A stretch of DNA of 64,000 nucleotides from Azospirillum agricola (GTDB taxonomy: Bacteria; Pseudomonadota; Alphaproteobacteria; Azospirillales; Azospirillaceae), in contig NZ_JAGINM010000020.1 of the NCBI RefSeq assembly GCF_017876095.1, forward strand, positions 85,668 to 149,667, written 5' to 3'. The notes under the pieces are model-generated. The model saw only the letters and a program-made list of their open reading frames with translations. It was not told the origin of the DNA and did no database searches. Shown here piece after piece: positions 14,422 through 21,580 of this stretch (position 1 is the first letter of the stretch; every line of letters starts with the position of its first letter). The translations under genes and the position numbers were made by a program.

Positions 14422-15006
14422 TCAGGGCGCTTTCCGGGTGGCGGCGTCCAGCTGGCGCAGGTCGGCCACGGACAGCTTGCCGGTGGTGACGGCCGCCAGC
14501 AGCAGCGGCGGCTGGCGGGCAAGGAAGGCGTCGTCGGCCTCGGCCGCCGCGACCGGGGTGACCTCCTCGGCCGGTGGCGTCAGCTTGTAGACGCGCCCAC
14601 AGCAGGGGCACCGCAGCGTCACCGGTTGCGGCGCCGGGTAGGCCGGTTCCAGATCGTCGGTCAGCCGATCGACGGTGCCCTCGCGCAGCGCCAGGGCGCG
14701 GGCGATCGGGCGCGACGACCAGCCGGCCAGACGCAGCAGGCGGGCGTTGTGGTGGTTGATCGACCAGCGGCCGGTGGGGATGGGGTATTCCTCCCCGCCG
14801 AGCCGGGAGGCGATCAGGCGCGCGGCCCGCCGGCCGAGCGTCTGCACCAGCGGGTGATCGTCGCGCAGGCGGGCCACCTTCGGGATGTACAGCTTGCTGT
14901 CGCCGAAGGCCGCCGCGAAGCGGACGGCGACACCGTCGCCGCACAGGCGCTGCACGTCGGCCAGCACGCCCGGCAGGTTGCGGATGGGTAAGCGGGGCGT
15001 GGTCAT
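14422..15006 (-). CDS. Mor-like transcription activator with C-terminal zinc site
   Basis: The product has 194 residues. Residues 24 to 45 (GVAVRFAAAFGDSKLYIPKV) match the Mor/C dimerisation core, in which F/G-G-x-x-x-Y-I-P-K is diagnostic, and WSINHHNARLLRLAGWSSRP with REGTVDRL is the helix-turn-helix. It differs from Mu Mor in length: past residue 125 a segment with LRCPCCGRVYKLT adds a likely CxxC metal site, and a helical tail follows. It would switch on middle or late genes. The start overlaps the gemA stop by four bases. Confidence 0.8.
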   Translation of the reverse strand: MTTPRLPIRNLPGVLADVQRLCGDGVAVRFAAAFGDSKLYIPKVARLRDDHPLVQTLGRRAARLIASRLGGEEYPIPTGRWSINHHNARLLRLAGWSSRPIARALALREGTVDRLTDDLEPAYPAPQPVTLRCPCCGRVYKLTPPAEEVTPVAAAEADDAFLARQPPLLLAAVTTGKLSVADLRQLDAATRKAP

Positions 15007-15452
15007 GGCGTCGGCTCTCCGGTGCGCTCGGTCCAGCGCTTCAGCTGCTCGATGGCGCGGCCGGCGTCGGCCGGCTGGAGCCATTGCAGGGCGTCGACGC
15101 CGATCCGGGTCTTCAGCCACGCGGCCAGGGCGGCTTCGCTGCGGTCGCTGACGGCGCCGCTGTCGGCCAGGGCCAGCCACATGGCGCGCACCTTGCGCTG
15201 CTGCTGCGTCAGGGCCGGGCGCACCGGACGGCCCCGCTTCTGGCCGGCGCCCAAGCCCTTCAGCGCGTTGATGAGGGTGACACGCTCACGGGTGGTGAGG
15301 GCGCCGGCGCTGTCGGTCCGGCCGCCGGAGACCTGCGACACGCGGGCGCGGTAGCAGTCCTCCGACAAGGCCAGCTCCTTCCACATGGCGTGGATGGCGG
15401 CGAGGTCGCGACGGCGTGCGGCTTCGGCGGATGGTTTGACGTTTCCGGTCAT
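15003..15452 (-). CDS. GemA-like regulator (DUF1018)
   Basis: The product has 149 residues with the DUF1018 order: LAAIHAMWKELALSEDCYR, a TDSAGALTTRERVTLINALK loop, PALTQQQRKVRAMWLALADS, and SEAALAAWLKTRIGVDALQW. In Mu, gp16/GemA alters host gyrase-linked gene expression. Residues 4 to 8 (N-V-K-P-S) are encoded by one copy of the dispersed GGATGGTTTGACG repeat, and a second copy lies 50 bases upstream at the end of the preceding gene. It is the fourth-last gene of the early operon. Confidence 0.88.
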   Translation of the reverse strand: MTGNVKPSAEAARRRDLAAIHAMWKELALSEDCYRARVSQVSGGRTDSAGALTTRERVTLINALKGLGAGQKRGRPVRPALTQQQRKVRAMWLALADSGAVSDRSEAALAAWLKTRIGVDALQWLQPADAGRAIEQLKRWTERTGEPTP

Positions 15453-15493
15453 GGCGTGGGCGCGGCCTCCGTGGCGGCGGATGGTTTGACGTT
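15429..15493 (+). repeat. Dispersed prophage repeat, copies 3 and 4 (tandem pair)
   Basis: GGATGGTTTGACGTTT (15429) and GGATGGTTTGACGTT (15479) lie 50 bases apart in the same orientation, one in the gemA start and one in the 3' end of the upstream gene. Both are also preceded by GGC, so 16 bases or more are shared. On the coding strand each spells N-V-K-P-S, though the two proteins are unrelated. Confidence 0.75.
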
Positions 15494-15715
15494 GGCCGGG
15501 TCGCCCTTGCACTTGGGGCAGACGCGGCCGGCTTTCTCGGCGGTCTCGCTTCGCTCCGGCACCCAGTCGGTTTTGTGGCCGCACACGTCGCAGGCCAATC
15601 GGACGTGAGCCCGGTTGGTCGGGCCGGGGTTGCCGGCGTCGAAGACGAACAGCGTGCGGGGATTGCGCTTGGCCGGGCGACGTGGTTTGCGAAACAGGTC
15701 GAGCTGTCGAGTCAT
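15449..15715 (-). CDS. Small zinc-ribbon phage protein
   Basis: The product has 88 residues. A basic start (LFRKPRRPAKRNPRTLFVFD) is followed by a zinc ribbon made of ACDVCGHKTDW and RVCPKCKGDP, two C-x-x-C pairs about 24 residues apart. The tail N-V-K-P-S-A-A-T is encoded by a dispersed repeat copy. It overlaps gemA by four bases and touches the ParB-like gene. It probably binds DNA or RNA; specific role unknown. Confidence 0.7.
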   Translation of the reverse strand: MTRQLDLFRKPRRPAKRNPRTLFVFDAGNPGPTNRAHVRLACDVCGHKTDWVPERSETAEKAGRVCPKCKGDPANVKPSAATEAAPTP

Positions 15716-16563
15716 CAGACCTGCTCCGGCAGGCGCTTGGTCTGGTCGCGCATGCCCTTGTTGTAAGCGCGGGTGATGGCCGCGCTCATGGCGATGTGGG
15801 TCTTGCCGCCGAACAAGGCCCGACTGGCACGGGCGGCCTCCTCCAGTTCGGGCATGTGATGGTCGGCGACGGTGGTGACCAGCCGCGACCAGTCGATCTC
15901 CGCTTCTGCGTGCCAGAGAAAGAAATGAACCAGGGCCTTTATGGCCGCCCCGGTGATCTGGCCGGGTATGGTTGGAAAGGCTTCGGCCAGCAGGCGCAGG
16001 GCGTCGACGACCGGTGCGTCGTTGTAGCTCCGCAGCAGGACGGTGATGGTTTTCAGTGCCATCGTCTCCAACGGAGCAAGGTCGGTGGCGGCGCGGGTCC
16101 GGCGGGCGATAACGATGCCGGCTTCTTCGCAGGCCGCCTGCACGCGGAGCGCCTCGGGGTCGGCGGCAACGATCCGGCTGTAATGGAGCTGCAACGAACC
16201 AACGGCGACCCGGTCCCGGTTCACGGAGACGAAGGCTTCCGCCTGCTCCCGCAGCTCCGGCGCGGTAACGATGTAGCAGGGCACCTCCGGCAGTCCACGC
16301 ACGCGGGCGCCTTCGACGCGATGCTGACCGTCGAGGATGGCGTAACGGTGATCGTCGAGCGGGGCCACGGTTGGCGGCTGGAAGTTCCTCCATGTGAACT
16401 CGGTCGCGATGCGCTGGATGAGGCCACGGCTCCGTGTGGAGGAGGCGTCACGCTGATAGCGGGGATCGACGATGAGAGCATCCAGCGACAACCAGCCGAA
16501 GGATGGGGATGGACCGAGAGCGGCGAGGTCGCCGGCGGTCGGCTGTGCGTGCGGATCAGACAT
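15715..16563 (-). CDS. ParB/Srx-like N-terminal domain protein
   Basis: The product has 282 residues. SLDALIVDPRYQRDAS, then RIATEFTWRNFQPPTVAPLD, HRYAILDGQHRVEGARVRG and LPEVPCYIVTA form the ParB/sulfiredoxin-like fold with the D-G-x-H-R core. The C-terminal part is helical (ALKTITVLLRSYNDAPVV, GQITGAAIKALVHFF). No ParA partner is present. Similar genes occur in the early regions of alphaproteobacterial transposable phages, where the role is unknown. Nuclease or CTP-switch activity cannot be told from the sequence. Confidence 0.8.
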   Translation of the reverse strand: MSDPHAQPTAGDLAALGPSPSFGWLSLDALIVDPRYQRDASSTRSRGLIQRIATEFTWRNFQPPTVAPLDDHRYAILDGQHRVEGARVRGLPEVPCYIVTAPELREQAEAFVSVNRDRVAVGSLQLHYSRIVAADPEALRVQAACEEAGIVIARRTRAATDLAPLETMALKTITVLLRSYNDAPVVDALRLLAEAFPTIPGQITGAAIKALVHFFLWHAEAEIDWSRLVTTVADHHMPELEEAARASRALFGGKTHIAMSAAITRAYNKGMRDQTKRLPEQV

Positions 16564-16807
16564 TGATGATCTCCATGTCCGCCGTGCTGGCGGAACGCAG
16601 CAAATTGGCGAGGTCGGGGAGACCGGAGGCCCAAGGACGCTCGGGGAGGCGCGCGGGAATACCGCGCACCCGCCGGAGGGTCCGGACGTGCGGTCCGTCG
16701 ATCAGGAACTCGACTTCCTCGGGATGGCCGGGGAGGCCAGCCACCAGCAGGATGGGAACGACACCGTCGAAGACGGTGATGGATAAGGCCGCTGGAGAGA
16801 CGGTCAC
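16556..16807 (-). CDS. Early hypothetical protein (83 aa)
   Basis: The GTG start at 16807 overlaps the previous stop as GTGA, the usual linkage in this operon. The product has a beta-rich N-terminal half (SITVFDGVVPILLVAGLPG, EEVEFLIDG) and a helical C-terminal part (PDLANLLRSAS). It overlaps the ParB-like gene by eight bases. No family is recognised. Confidence 0.55.
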   Translation of the reverse strand: MTVSPAALSITVFDGVVPILLVAGLPGHPEEVEFLIDGPHVRTLRRVRGIPARLPERPWASGLPDLANLLRSASTADMEIINV

Positions 16808-16998
16808 GGCATCAGCCCTTCCGCCGCCTTCCCCAGGCGGTTCCAACCGGCGAGGTCATGTTCCGCCCGCAACGCCTCGCCCAGGCGGCGGCAGAACAGG
16901 ATCAACTCACGTTCGTTGTGCGATAGCAGGCAGCGGTCCGGGTTGGGCAGACCGTCTACCTCGGCAAGCAACGCCGGCACGTCGTGGCGTGCACTCAT
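16804..16998 (-). CDS. Early hypothetical protein (64 aa)
   Basis: This is a short helical protein (PALLAEVDGLPN, NERELILFCRRLGEALRAE, DLAGWNRLGKAAEGL) between two genes with four-base overlaps at both ends (ATGA and GTGA). The overlap pattern is the main support for it being real. No domain is recognised. Confidence 0.55.
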   Translation of the reverse strand: MSARHDVPALLAEVDGLPNPDRCLLSHNERELILFCRRLGEALRAEHDLAGWNRLGKAAEGLMP

Positions 16999-17339
16999 GC
17001 CCGGCCCTCCATCCGGCCCATCGGGACCATGACCTCGCCGCTCGCAAGATCGAGCGCACACACCCGCGCCAGGAGGCAGGCCGCAACGGCGAGCAGTTCG
17101 GACCGAGCGCCGTTCCCGTTTGGCGCGCGCTCCAGCTTGCGGATCAGCTTTTCCATGCGCTGGATGGCGGTGTTCTCCATGACACCCGCGTTGCCGACGA
17201 CCGGGGCCGGATAGTCGGCCGCCAGCCGGGTGCCGACCTCGGCCAGCAGTTTTTCGAGCTTGGGGCAGGCGTCGTCGCTCAGACGCAGACCAGTGATCTC
17301 GGCGATTTCGACGACCAGGGAGGCGTTCTTCTTAGCCAT
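16995..17339 (-). CDS. Early hypothetical protein (114 aa)
   Basis: The product has 114 residues starting MAKKNASLVVEIAEITGL, mostly helical with one central low-complexity turn (DYPAPVVGNAGVMEN) and a helix IQRMEKLIRKLERAPN. It ends four bases into the next gene. It may be a small helical regulator; no family is recognised. Confidence 0.6.
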   Translation of the reverse strand: MAKKNASLVVEIAEITGLRLSDDACPKLEKLLAEVGTRLAADYPAPVVGNAGVMENTAIQRMEKLIRKLERAPNGNGARSELLAVAACLLARVCALDLASGEVMVPMGRMEGRA

Positions 17340-17382
17340 GATGCGGTTCCTGTTTATGGGGGTGCGGCGTGTCCGAGGGCGG

Positions 17383-17718
17383 TCAGGCCCGGCCCTCGGC
17401 GTGGATGGTGGTGGTGGCGCCGAGCTTGACGATGGCACCCTCGGGGGCGGTACCACCGAGCATGGCGGCTTTTGCGGTGCGCAACTGATGGGCCGCCGCC
17501 TCCAAGCTGACGATCCCGGCGTCGATCGCCGTGACGTCGTAGGTCGCGCCCAACGTGCAGGTCACGGTCAGATAGGTGGACAGGATGGCATCCAGCGTCT
17601 GAGCCAAGCCGTAGCGGGCTTCCACCGGGGCAAGGCCGGCGGTCGCGGCGGAAACCTCGGGGCGCACACCGGGCGTCCGCTTTCCATCCTCGTGGAGGCG
17701 GCGGATGATGGAGGACAT
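17383..17718 (-). CDS. Early hypothetical protein (111 aa)
   Basis: The product has 111 residues, with a helical middle (GLAQTLDAILSTYLTVTCTL, AAHQLRTAKAAML) and a short strand-rich end (GAIVKLGATTTIHAEG). It shares one base with the upstream gene's stop and is separated from the next gene by 43 bases. No family is recognised. Confidence 0.6.
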   Translation of the reverse strand: MSSIIRRLHEDGKRTPGVRPEVSAATAGLAPVEARYGLAQTLDAILSTYLTVTCTLGATYDVTAIDAGIVSLEAAAHQLRTAKAAMLGGTAPEGAIVKLGATTTIHAEGRA

Positions 17719-17984
17719 TACGCGGCGCTCCTCTGGCTGGCGGTGACGATGGCGGTGGCGAGATCGGCCACGGTGTTGCCGGCGGAAACCACCAGCGTCA
17801 CCCGCCAGCGGTCGGTGATGGCGGTTTCCAGCGCCTCGATGGCGGGGGCGGTCAGCAGCAGGCCGACCCGCATGCGGAGCGTGACGGCGACCAGGGCGGC
17901 TTCACCGCTCCGGCCCATCAGCTCTCCAATCCGGAGGCGCACCCAGTGGGTGACCGCCTCGTCGAAGGTCGGGCGTTCAGCCAT
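17718..17984 (-). CDS. Early hypothetical protein (88 aa)
   Basis: The product has 88 residues (FDEAVTHWVRLRIGELMG, AIEALETAITDRWRVTLVVS, VADLATAIVTASQ). It is alpha-beta in pattern and lacks cysteines. It overlaps the preceding gene by eight bases. No family is recognised. Confidence 0.6.
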   Translation of the reverse strand: MAERPTFDEAVTHWVRLRIGELMGRSGEAALVAVTLRMRVGLLLTAPAIEALETAITDRWRVTLVVSAGNTVADLATAIVTASQRSAA

Positions 17985-18330
17985 GGGACCGCTCCCGGTT
18001 CTGGACCATGCGGGCGATCCGGCTGCCGAGGCGGTCGCCGCCGTCCTTGGCGTCGCGCGCCATGGCCGAGCAGCAGTGCTGGCAAAACCGGTATTCCGTC
18101 CGCTTGATGGTTTCGGGTTCGTCGCCGTCCTCTTCGGATCCGGTCTGCTCGACCAGATGCCGGCAGCGGGTGCCGGGGGTCAGCGTGCCGCCGCAGGTGT
18201 GGCAGCGGGGCGGCTCGGCCACCGTGATCATGGTGTCGGACACCCGGCGCGTGCCCAGGTCGCCGAAGTCGCCGTCGAACGGGTCGCAGGTCAGCGCGTC
18301 GGCTTCGCTGAAGGTGAGGATGTGAGCCAT
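17977..18330 (-). CDS. Early metal-binding hypothetical protein (117 aa)
   Basis: The product has 117 residues with two cysteine pairs, PRCHTCGGTLTPGTRC and RFCQHCCSAMARD, giving a likely four-cysteine zinc site around an acidic loop (SEEDGDEPET). The N-terminal part is acidic (DPFDGDFGDL). It is one of five small cysteine-paired proteins in the prophage, besides Com, the TraR-like protein, the zinc ribbon at 15449 and the Mor-like protein. Confidence 0.65.
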   Translation of the reverse strand: MAHILTFSEADALTCDPFDGDFGDLGTRRVSDTMITVAEPPRCHTCGGTLTPGTRCRHLVEQTGSEEDGDEPETIKRTEYRFCQHCCSAMARDAKDGGDRLGSRIARMVQNRERSHG

Positions 18331-18338
18331 GCTTCGCC

Positions 18339-18875
18339 TCACGCGCTGGCGAGTTCTTCGGCGAAGGGTTCGATCACGAACTCCTCGGCCTGATGGATGC
18401 TGAGACCGTCGATCCCCTTCACCTTGTCCGGCGCGGCGAGGATGGCTTCCTTGTTCAACTCCTCGCTGGTGCGGATGAAGAGGTCGGCAAGGCCAGCGTT
18501 GCGGAGCGCCAGCAGGACGGCGGTCATCAAGCCGCGCCCAACCTTCACGGACGGCGGCGTGAGGCGCCATTTGACGGTGCCCGACGACAGGTTGACGGTC
18601 TTGGTCTTGTTGCCGTCGGTCAGGACGGACCGGTTGGCTTCGCACCACGTCTGAACGCCGGCGGTCAGCGACTTCACCTTGTCACGGAACGGGCGGGCCT
18701 GTTCTTCGTAGCGCTCCTTGATCGACGACAGGTCGTCGTTCATGGCGGCTTCAATGCGCAGCAGCTCGCGCTGGGCTTGGCCGATCTCCGCGATGGCGTC
18801 GACGGCTTCGGCGCGGCTCTGGGGGATGTGCACGGTGGCGGCGAGGGCCTTCGTGCGGGTGGTTCTCGGGGCCAT
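18339..18875 (-). CDS. gam: Gam-like host-nuclease inhibitor
   Basis: The product has 178 residues. Helix IAEIGQAQRELLRIEAAMND leads into LSSIKERYEEQARPFRDKVK and VQTWCEANRSVLTD, followed by TVNLSSGTVKWRLTPPSVKV, the Mu Gam family order (a long helical arm then the strand block with G-x-x-x-W-R). Gam is Ku-like and binds double-stranded DNA ends, shielding them from host exonuclease. Length matches the family (about 170 to 180). It sits in the early operon downstream of A and B as expected. Confidence 0.93.
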   Translation of the reverse strand: MAPRTTRTKALAATVHIPQSRAEAVDAIAEIGQAQRELLRIEAAMNDDLSSIKERYEEQARPFRDKVKSLTAGVQTWCEANRSVLTDGNKTKTVNLSSGTVKWRLTPPSVKVGRGLMTAVLLALRNAGLADLFIRTSEELNKEAILAAPDKVKGIDGLSIHQAEEFVIEPFAEELASA

Positions 18876-18882
18876 GGACAGA

Positions 18883-19065
18883 TTACCTCGTGGGCGCGGT
18901 GGTGATGGTCCCGCCAACGGCGAGACGCTGGGGGGTGAGAGCCGTCTTCACCGGACGGGCGAAGATGGCGGGGAACTGGTGAGGGTCGGCCGGCACCGGC
19001 GGGACCGGGGGAACCGGGAGGCTGAAGGCGCCGTAGAGCGCCGCCTGGATGCGAGCGGCGGTCAT
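18883..19065 (-). CDS. Early hypothetical protein (60 aa, proline-rich)
   Basis: The 60-residue product has an N-terminal helix (TAARIQAALYGAFSL), a P-V-P-P-V-P-P-V-P run and QFPAIFARPVKTAL. The ATG overlaps the previous stop by four bases and the stop lies seven bases from gam. Coding status rests on operon packing. Confidence 0.5.
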   Translation of the reverse strand: MTAARIQAALYGAFSLPVPPVPPVPADPHQFPAIFARPVKTALTPQRLAVGGTITTAPTR

Positions 19066-19457
19066 GAACGGGCACCGGCGGCGCGCGCGGCGACCGGATG
19101 GCCGGTGGCGCGATGCTGGCCGGTCAACAGCAGCACGGCTTCCGACAGAACGCGCATCTGTTCGGTGACGCTGCGGTGCAGGGTGACGCCGGCCAGAATA
19201 CTGCGGGCGACGTGGACCGCCCCATCGATCGACAGGGGCGGCTGGACGCCAACCCACTGTCCGCGTTCCGCCGGAGCGATGGTGATGACCGACAGAACGC
19301 CGGTCGCCGGGTCGGCCAGCAGGCACGTCCAGCGAGCATCGCCGTGATCCCGGACGGTAACGATCCGGCGGGTGACGATCTGGATCGCCCTGCCGTTCTC
19401 GCCGGGGATGTCGATCTCAACCAGGTCGTCGGGTTTCGGCGAAACGTGGACGGTCAT
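19062..19457 (-). CDS. Early hypothetical protein (131 aa)
   Basis: The product has 131 residues. The N-terminal two thirds are beta-rich (DLVEIDIPGENGRAIQIVTR, RWTCLLADPATGVLSVITIA), and a long helix follows (EQMRVLSEAVLLLTGQH). It has four-base overlaps at both ends. No family is recognised. Confidence 0.6.
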   Translation of the reverse strand: MTVHVSPKPDDLVEIDIPGENGRAIQIVTRRIVTVRDHGDARWTCLLADPATGVLSVITIAPAERGQWVGVQPPLSIDGAVHVARSILAGVTLHRSVTEQMRVLSEAVLLLTGQHRATGHPVAARAAGARS

Positions 19458-19801
19458 GCCGCGTCTCCACCATGCTGGTGGTGGACGACCGTGCGGCGGC
19501 CGGCAGCGCGGGCGATCTCGGCCGCCGCCTCCAGCATCTCGACCAGCGTGTTCAACTCCTCGGCCGGCAAGGGCAAGTAGACGCGGGCGACGGCGCGGCC
19601 ACGCAACGCCTCGGCAACCTGTCCCAGCCGGACGCCGCGCCGGAAGTCCACCCCGCGCATCTGGACGCCGAGGGCGGTGACGCGGTCGGCCAGTGCAGCA
19701 GTCTGCGCCGGGGCCTGCTGAGACGGACGGTTGACCAACTGGCGGAGCTGGGCGGCGAGCGCGTCGAGGGACGACGCGACGACGTTGGGCGCGGTGTTCA
19801 T
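19454..19801 (-). CDS. Early hypothetical protein (115 aa)
   Basis: The start at 19801 is preferred over an ATG at 19822 because it overlaps the previous stop (ATGA) and is preceded by GGAGG at eight bases. The product is helical (SLDALAAQLRQLVNRPSQQ, LNTLVEMLEAAAEIARAAG) and ends VVHHQHGGDAA. No family is recognised. Confidence 0.6.
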   Translation of the reverse strand: MNTAPNVVASSLDALAAQLRQLVNRPSQQAPAQTAALADRVTALGVQMRGVDFRRGVRLGQVAEALRGRAVARVYLPLPAEELNTLVEMLEAAAEIARAAGRRTVVHHQHGGDAA

Positions 19802-20151
19802 GACGGGTTCCTCCGTGGACAATCCCGGCAGGCGTTGCGCAGCATGCCGCCGAGCAGTGAGCGGTTGCGCTGGGCACCAGCCTGCTCACGGGCACAGCGC
19901 TCTTCGGTGATGTCGCCCAAGACAGGGCAGACGGTGGAGATACCCAGCTTCTCGTTGACCGCCGCCTCGATCCGGCCGAGACCGGCGCCGTAACGCGCCG
20001 ATAGCACCAGCGACACGGCGGCCTTGCCGTAGCCGATGGCGGCACCGGCAGCGGCAAGGCCGGAGCGGTCGGCCAGCTCGGCCAGGGCGACGACGAAGGG
20101 AGGCGGAGTGCCCTTCCAGGCGCGTTCGGCTTTGCTCAGATGCGCGCTCAT
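19798..20151 (-). CDS. HTH-type phage protein with CPVLG motif
   Basis: The 117-residue product has AAAGAAIGYGKAAVSLVLSA, a helix-turn-helix of the type often read as GYSxxxVSqVLxGkY in phage proteins, followed by IEAAVNEKLG and CPVLGDITEERCAREQAG. The pairing of this HTH with the C-P-V-L-G-x-I motif and a second cysteine recurs in lysogenic modules of several phages. It may bind DNA; the cysteines could bind metal. Function is unknown. Confidence 0.7.
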   Translation of the reverse strand: MSAHLSKAERAWKGTPPPFVVALAELADRSGLAAAGAAIGYGKAAVSLVLSARYGAGLGRIEAAVNEKLGISTVCPVLGDITEERCAREQAGAQRNRSLLGGMLRNACRDCPRRNPS

Positions 20152-20756
20152 GGAGCTTCGCCTCCGACCGACAGGTTCGGATCGAAGAGTGTCCCGTCCT
20201 GCTGCCGCAAAGGCGCATCCGGGCCGGTGTCCATAGAGGGTTTCAGGCGGTAACGCCCCTCATTGCCCCCCACAGGGCTGTTCTTGGGACGAACCAAGGT
20301 TTCGATGTAGCCTGCATTCCGGAGTGCAGTCACATAGTTGCCGGTGGTTGCGGGATTGACCCGAGCCAGCGAGGCCAATTCCGTGATGGTCCAACCGGCG
20401 CGCAGGGGTTTGATGGCCGCCCAAAGGCGCTCATTTGGCTTGGGTGTCAGGTCCAGCGCACCAGCTCGGCCAAAGTGCGGGCAGCGCCGTCCAACATCCT
20501 TGATCAGCTCATAGGTCCGTGGCGCAACTTCGTCTCCGGAGATGCGCCGCTGTTCGGTTTTGATGCGAACTAGCCCAGCAGTGACCGTCTTTCCAAGGAA
20601 GGATCTCGCAACAGGAATGGAAACACCCGGCACCAACAGATCACGGATCGAAAAGACCTTCAATTTCCGCATGCGGTGCCAACAAAGGCGCGAACCGAAG
20701 ACATGCCGGGTGTAGCGTGTTTGATTTTTCGTCTTGTCAGCGACTTCGACTGTCAT
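20148..20756 (-). CDS. Winged-helix DNA-binding protein, early region
   Basis: The product has 202 residues. The N-terminal half has RKLKVFSIRDLLVPGV, GLVRIKTEQRR and a TYELIKDVGRRCP segment; the C-terminal half has a second winged-helix pattern, AGWTITELASLARVNPATTG followed by YVTALRNAGYIETL. It overlaps the start region of the next gene and the B gene stop by four bases each. Comparable proteins follow gene B in alphaproteobacterial transposable phages. Targets are unknown. Confidence 0.7.
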   Translation of the reverse strand: MTVEVADKTKNQTRYTRHVFGSRLCWHRMRKLKVFSIRDLLVPGVSIPVARSFLGKTVTAGLVRIKTEQRRISGDEVAPRTYELIKDVGRRCPHFGRAGALDLTPKPNERLWAAIKPLRAGWTITELASLARVNPATTGNYVTALRNAGYIETLVRPKNSPVGGNEGRYRLKPSMDTGPDAPLRQQDGTLFDPNLSVGGEAP

Positions 20757-21517
20757 GCGAACCGCCGCACGGCCGGTGCCGCTCCCGTATTGATCCGCTG
20801 GCCGGCATAGGCGGCGCGATCGATCTGTCTCAGGCCCTCGCCCTGCGCATAGTCCGCGATCGCCACCAGATTGACCGCAACGCGGCCGGTCGAGCGATAG
20901 GTCTGGTCGAGCAGCTGCTCCAGCAGGTCGTCAGCCACCTCCACACGCGGGCAGTACAGGCCGGCCAACTGGCGGGCATCGTCGAGGTCACACGGCTCGG
21001 CGGCGACGAAATCCAGCACACGGCGGTGGAAACGCTCGTAGCGCTGGAGTTTCTGAGGCAACCCCTCTTCGCCGATGAGGATGATGGACGCCGTGCCCGG
21101 TGCCGCCATGTCGTGCAAGGCCCTGACCTTGTCGATCATGTCCTTCTTGGCCAAGTGGTCGGCCTCGTCGATGATGAGCGGGCGCCGGCTGGCCTCCAGC
21201 TCCTCGGCGACCTTGGCCGCCAGCTCGTTGTTGGTCGCATGAGGGGGCAAGGCCAGCCCCATGGCGTCGACAATGGCGCGAAGCATCGCCCGCGACGTCC
21301 AAAAGTCGTTGGCTTCAACGTAGTAGGCAAGGTGGTCCGAGGCCGCGACCCAGGCGGCGGCACGGCTCTTTCCGTCACCACTCCGGCCGTGGAAAACACC
21401 AAGGCCAGGGACATCGGGGCGGCGCGTCCGCAACTTGATCACCAGCTCCTCCATCAGCGTCAGGTTGCGCAGCGGGGCGAAGCTTGCGGACTTGCGGGAT
21501 CGATTTGCTTTCGACAT
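20753..21517 (-). CDS. B: Transposition target activator (MuB-like AAA ATPase)
   Basis: The product has 254 residues. Walker A is GRSGDGKS at about 44 to 51 and Walker B is RPLIIDEADHL near 113 to 121. Sensor and arginine-finger regions follow (ASIILIGEEGLPQKLQRYER, FHRRVLDFV). It is shorter than Mu B (312) and resembles the AAA_22-type B of B3-like phages. The ATP-bound filament marks target DNA and stimulates transposase A. It lies 63 bases after gene A. Confidence 0.93.
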   Translation of the reverse strand: MSKANRSRKSASFAPLRNLTLMEELVIKLRTRRPDVPGLGVFHGRSGDGKSRAAAWVAASDHLAYYVEANDFWTSRAMLRAIVDAMGLALPPHATNNELAAKVAEELEASRRPLIIDEADHLAKKDMIDKVRALHDMAAPGTASIILIGEEGLPQKLQRYERFHRRVLDFVAAEPCDLDDARQLAGLYCPRVEVADDLLEQLLDQTYRSTGRVAVNLVAIADYAQGEGLRQIDRAAYAGQRINTGAAPAVRRFA

Positions 21518-21580
21518 GGTGGTGTCTTCTCACTTCGTTTCTGTGGACGGTCCGCGCGCCCCACGCGCGGGCCATCTGCG

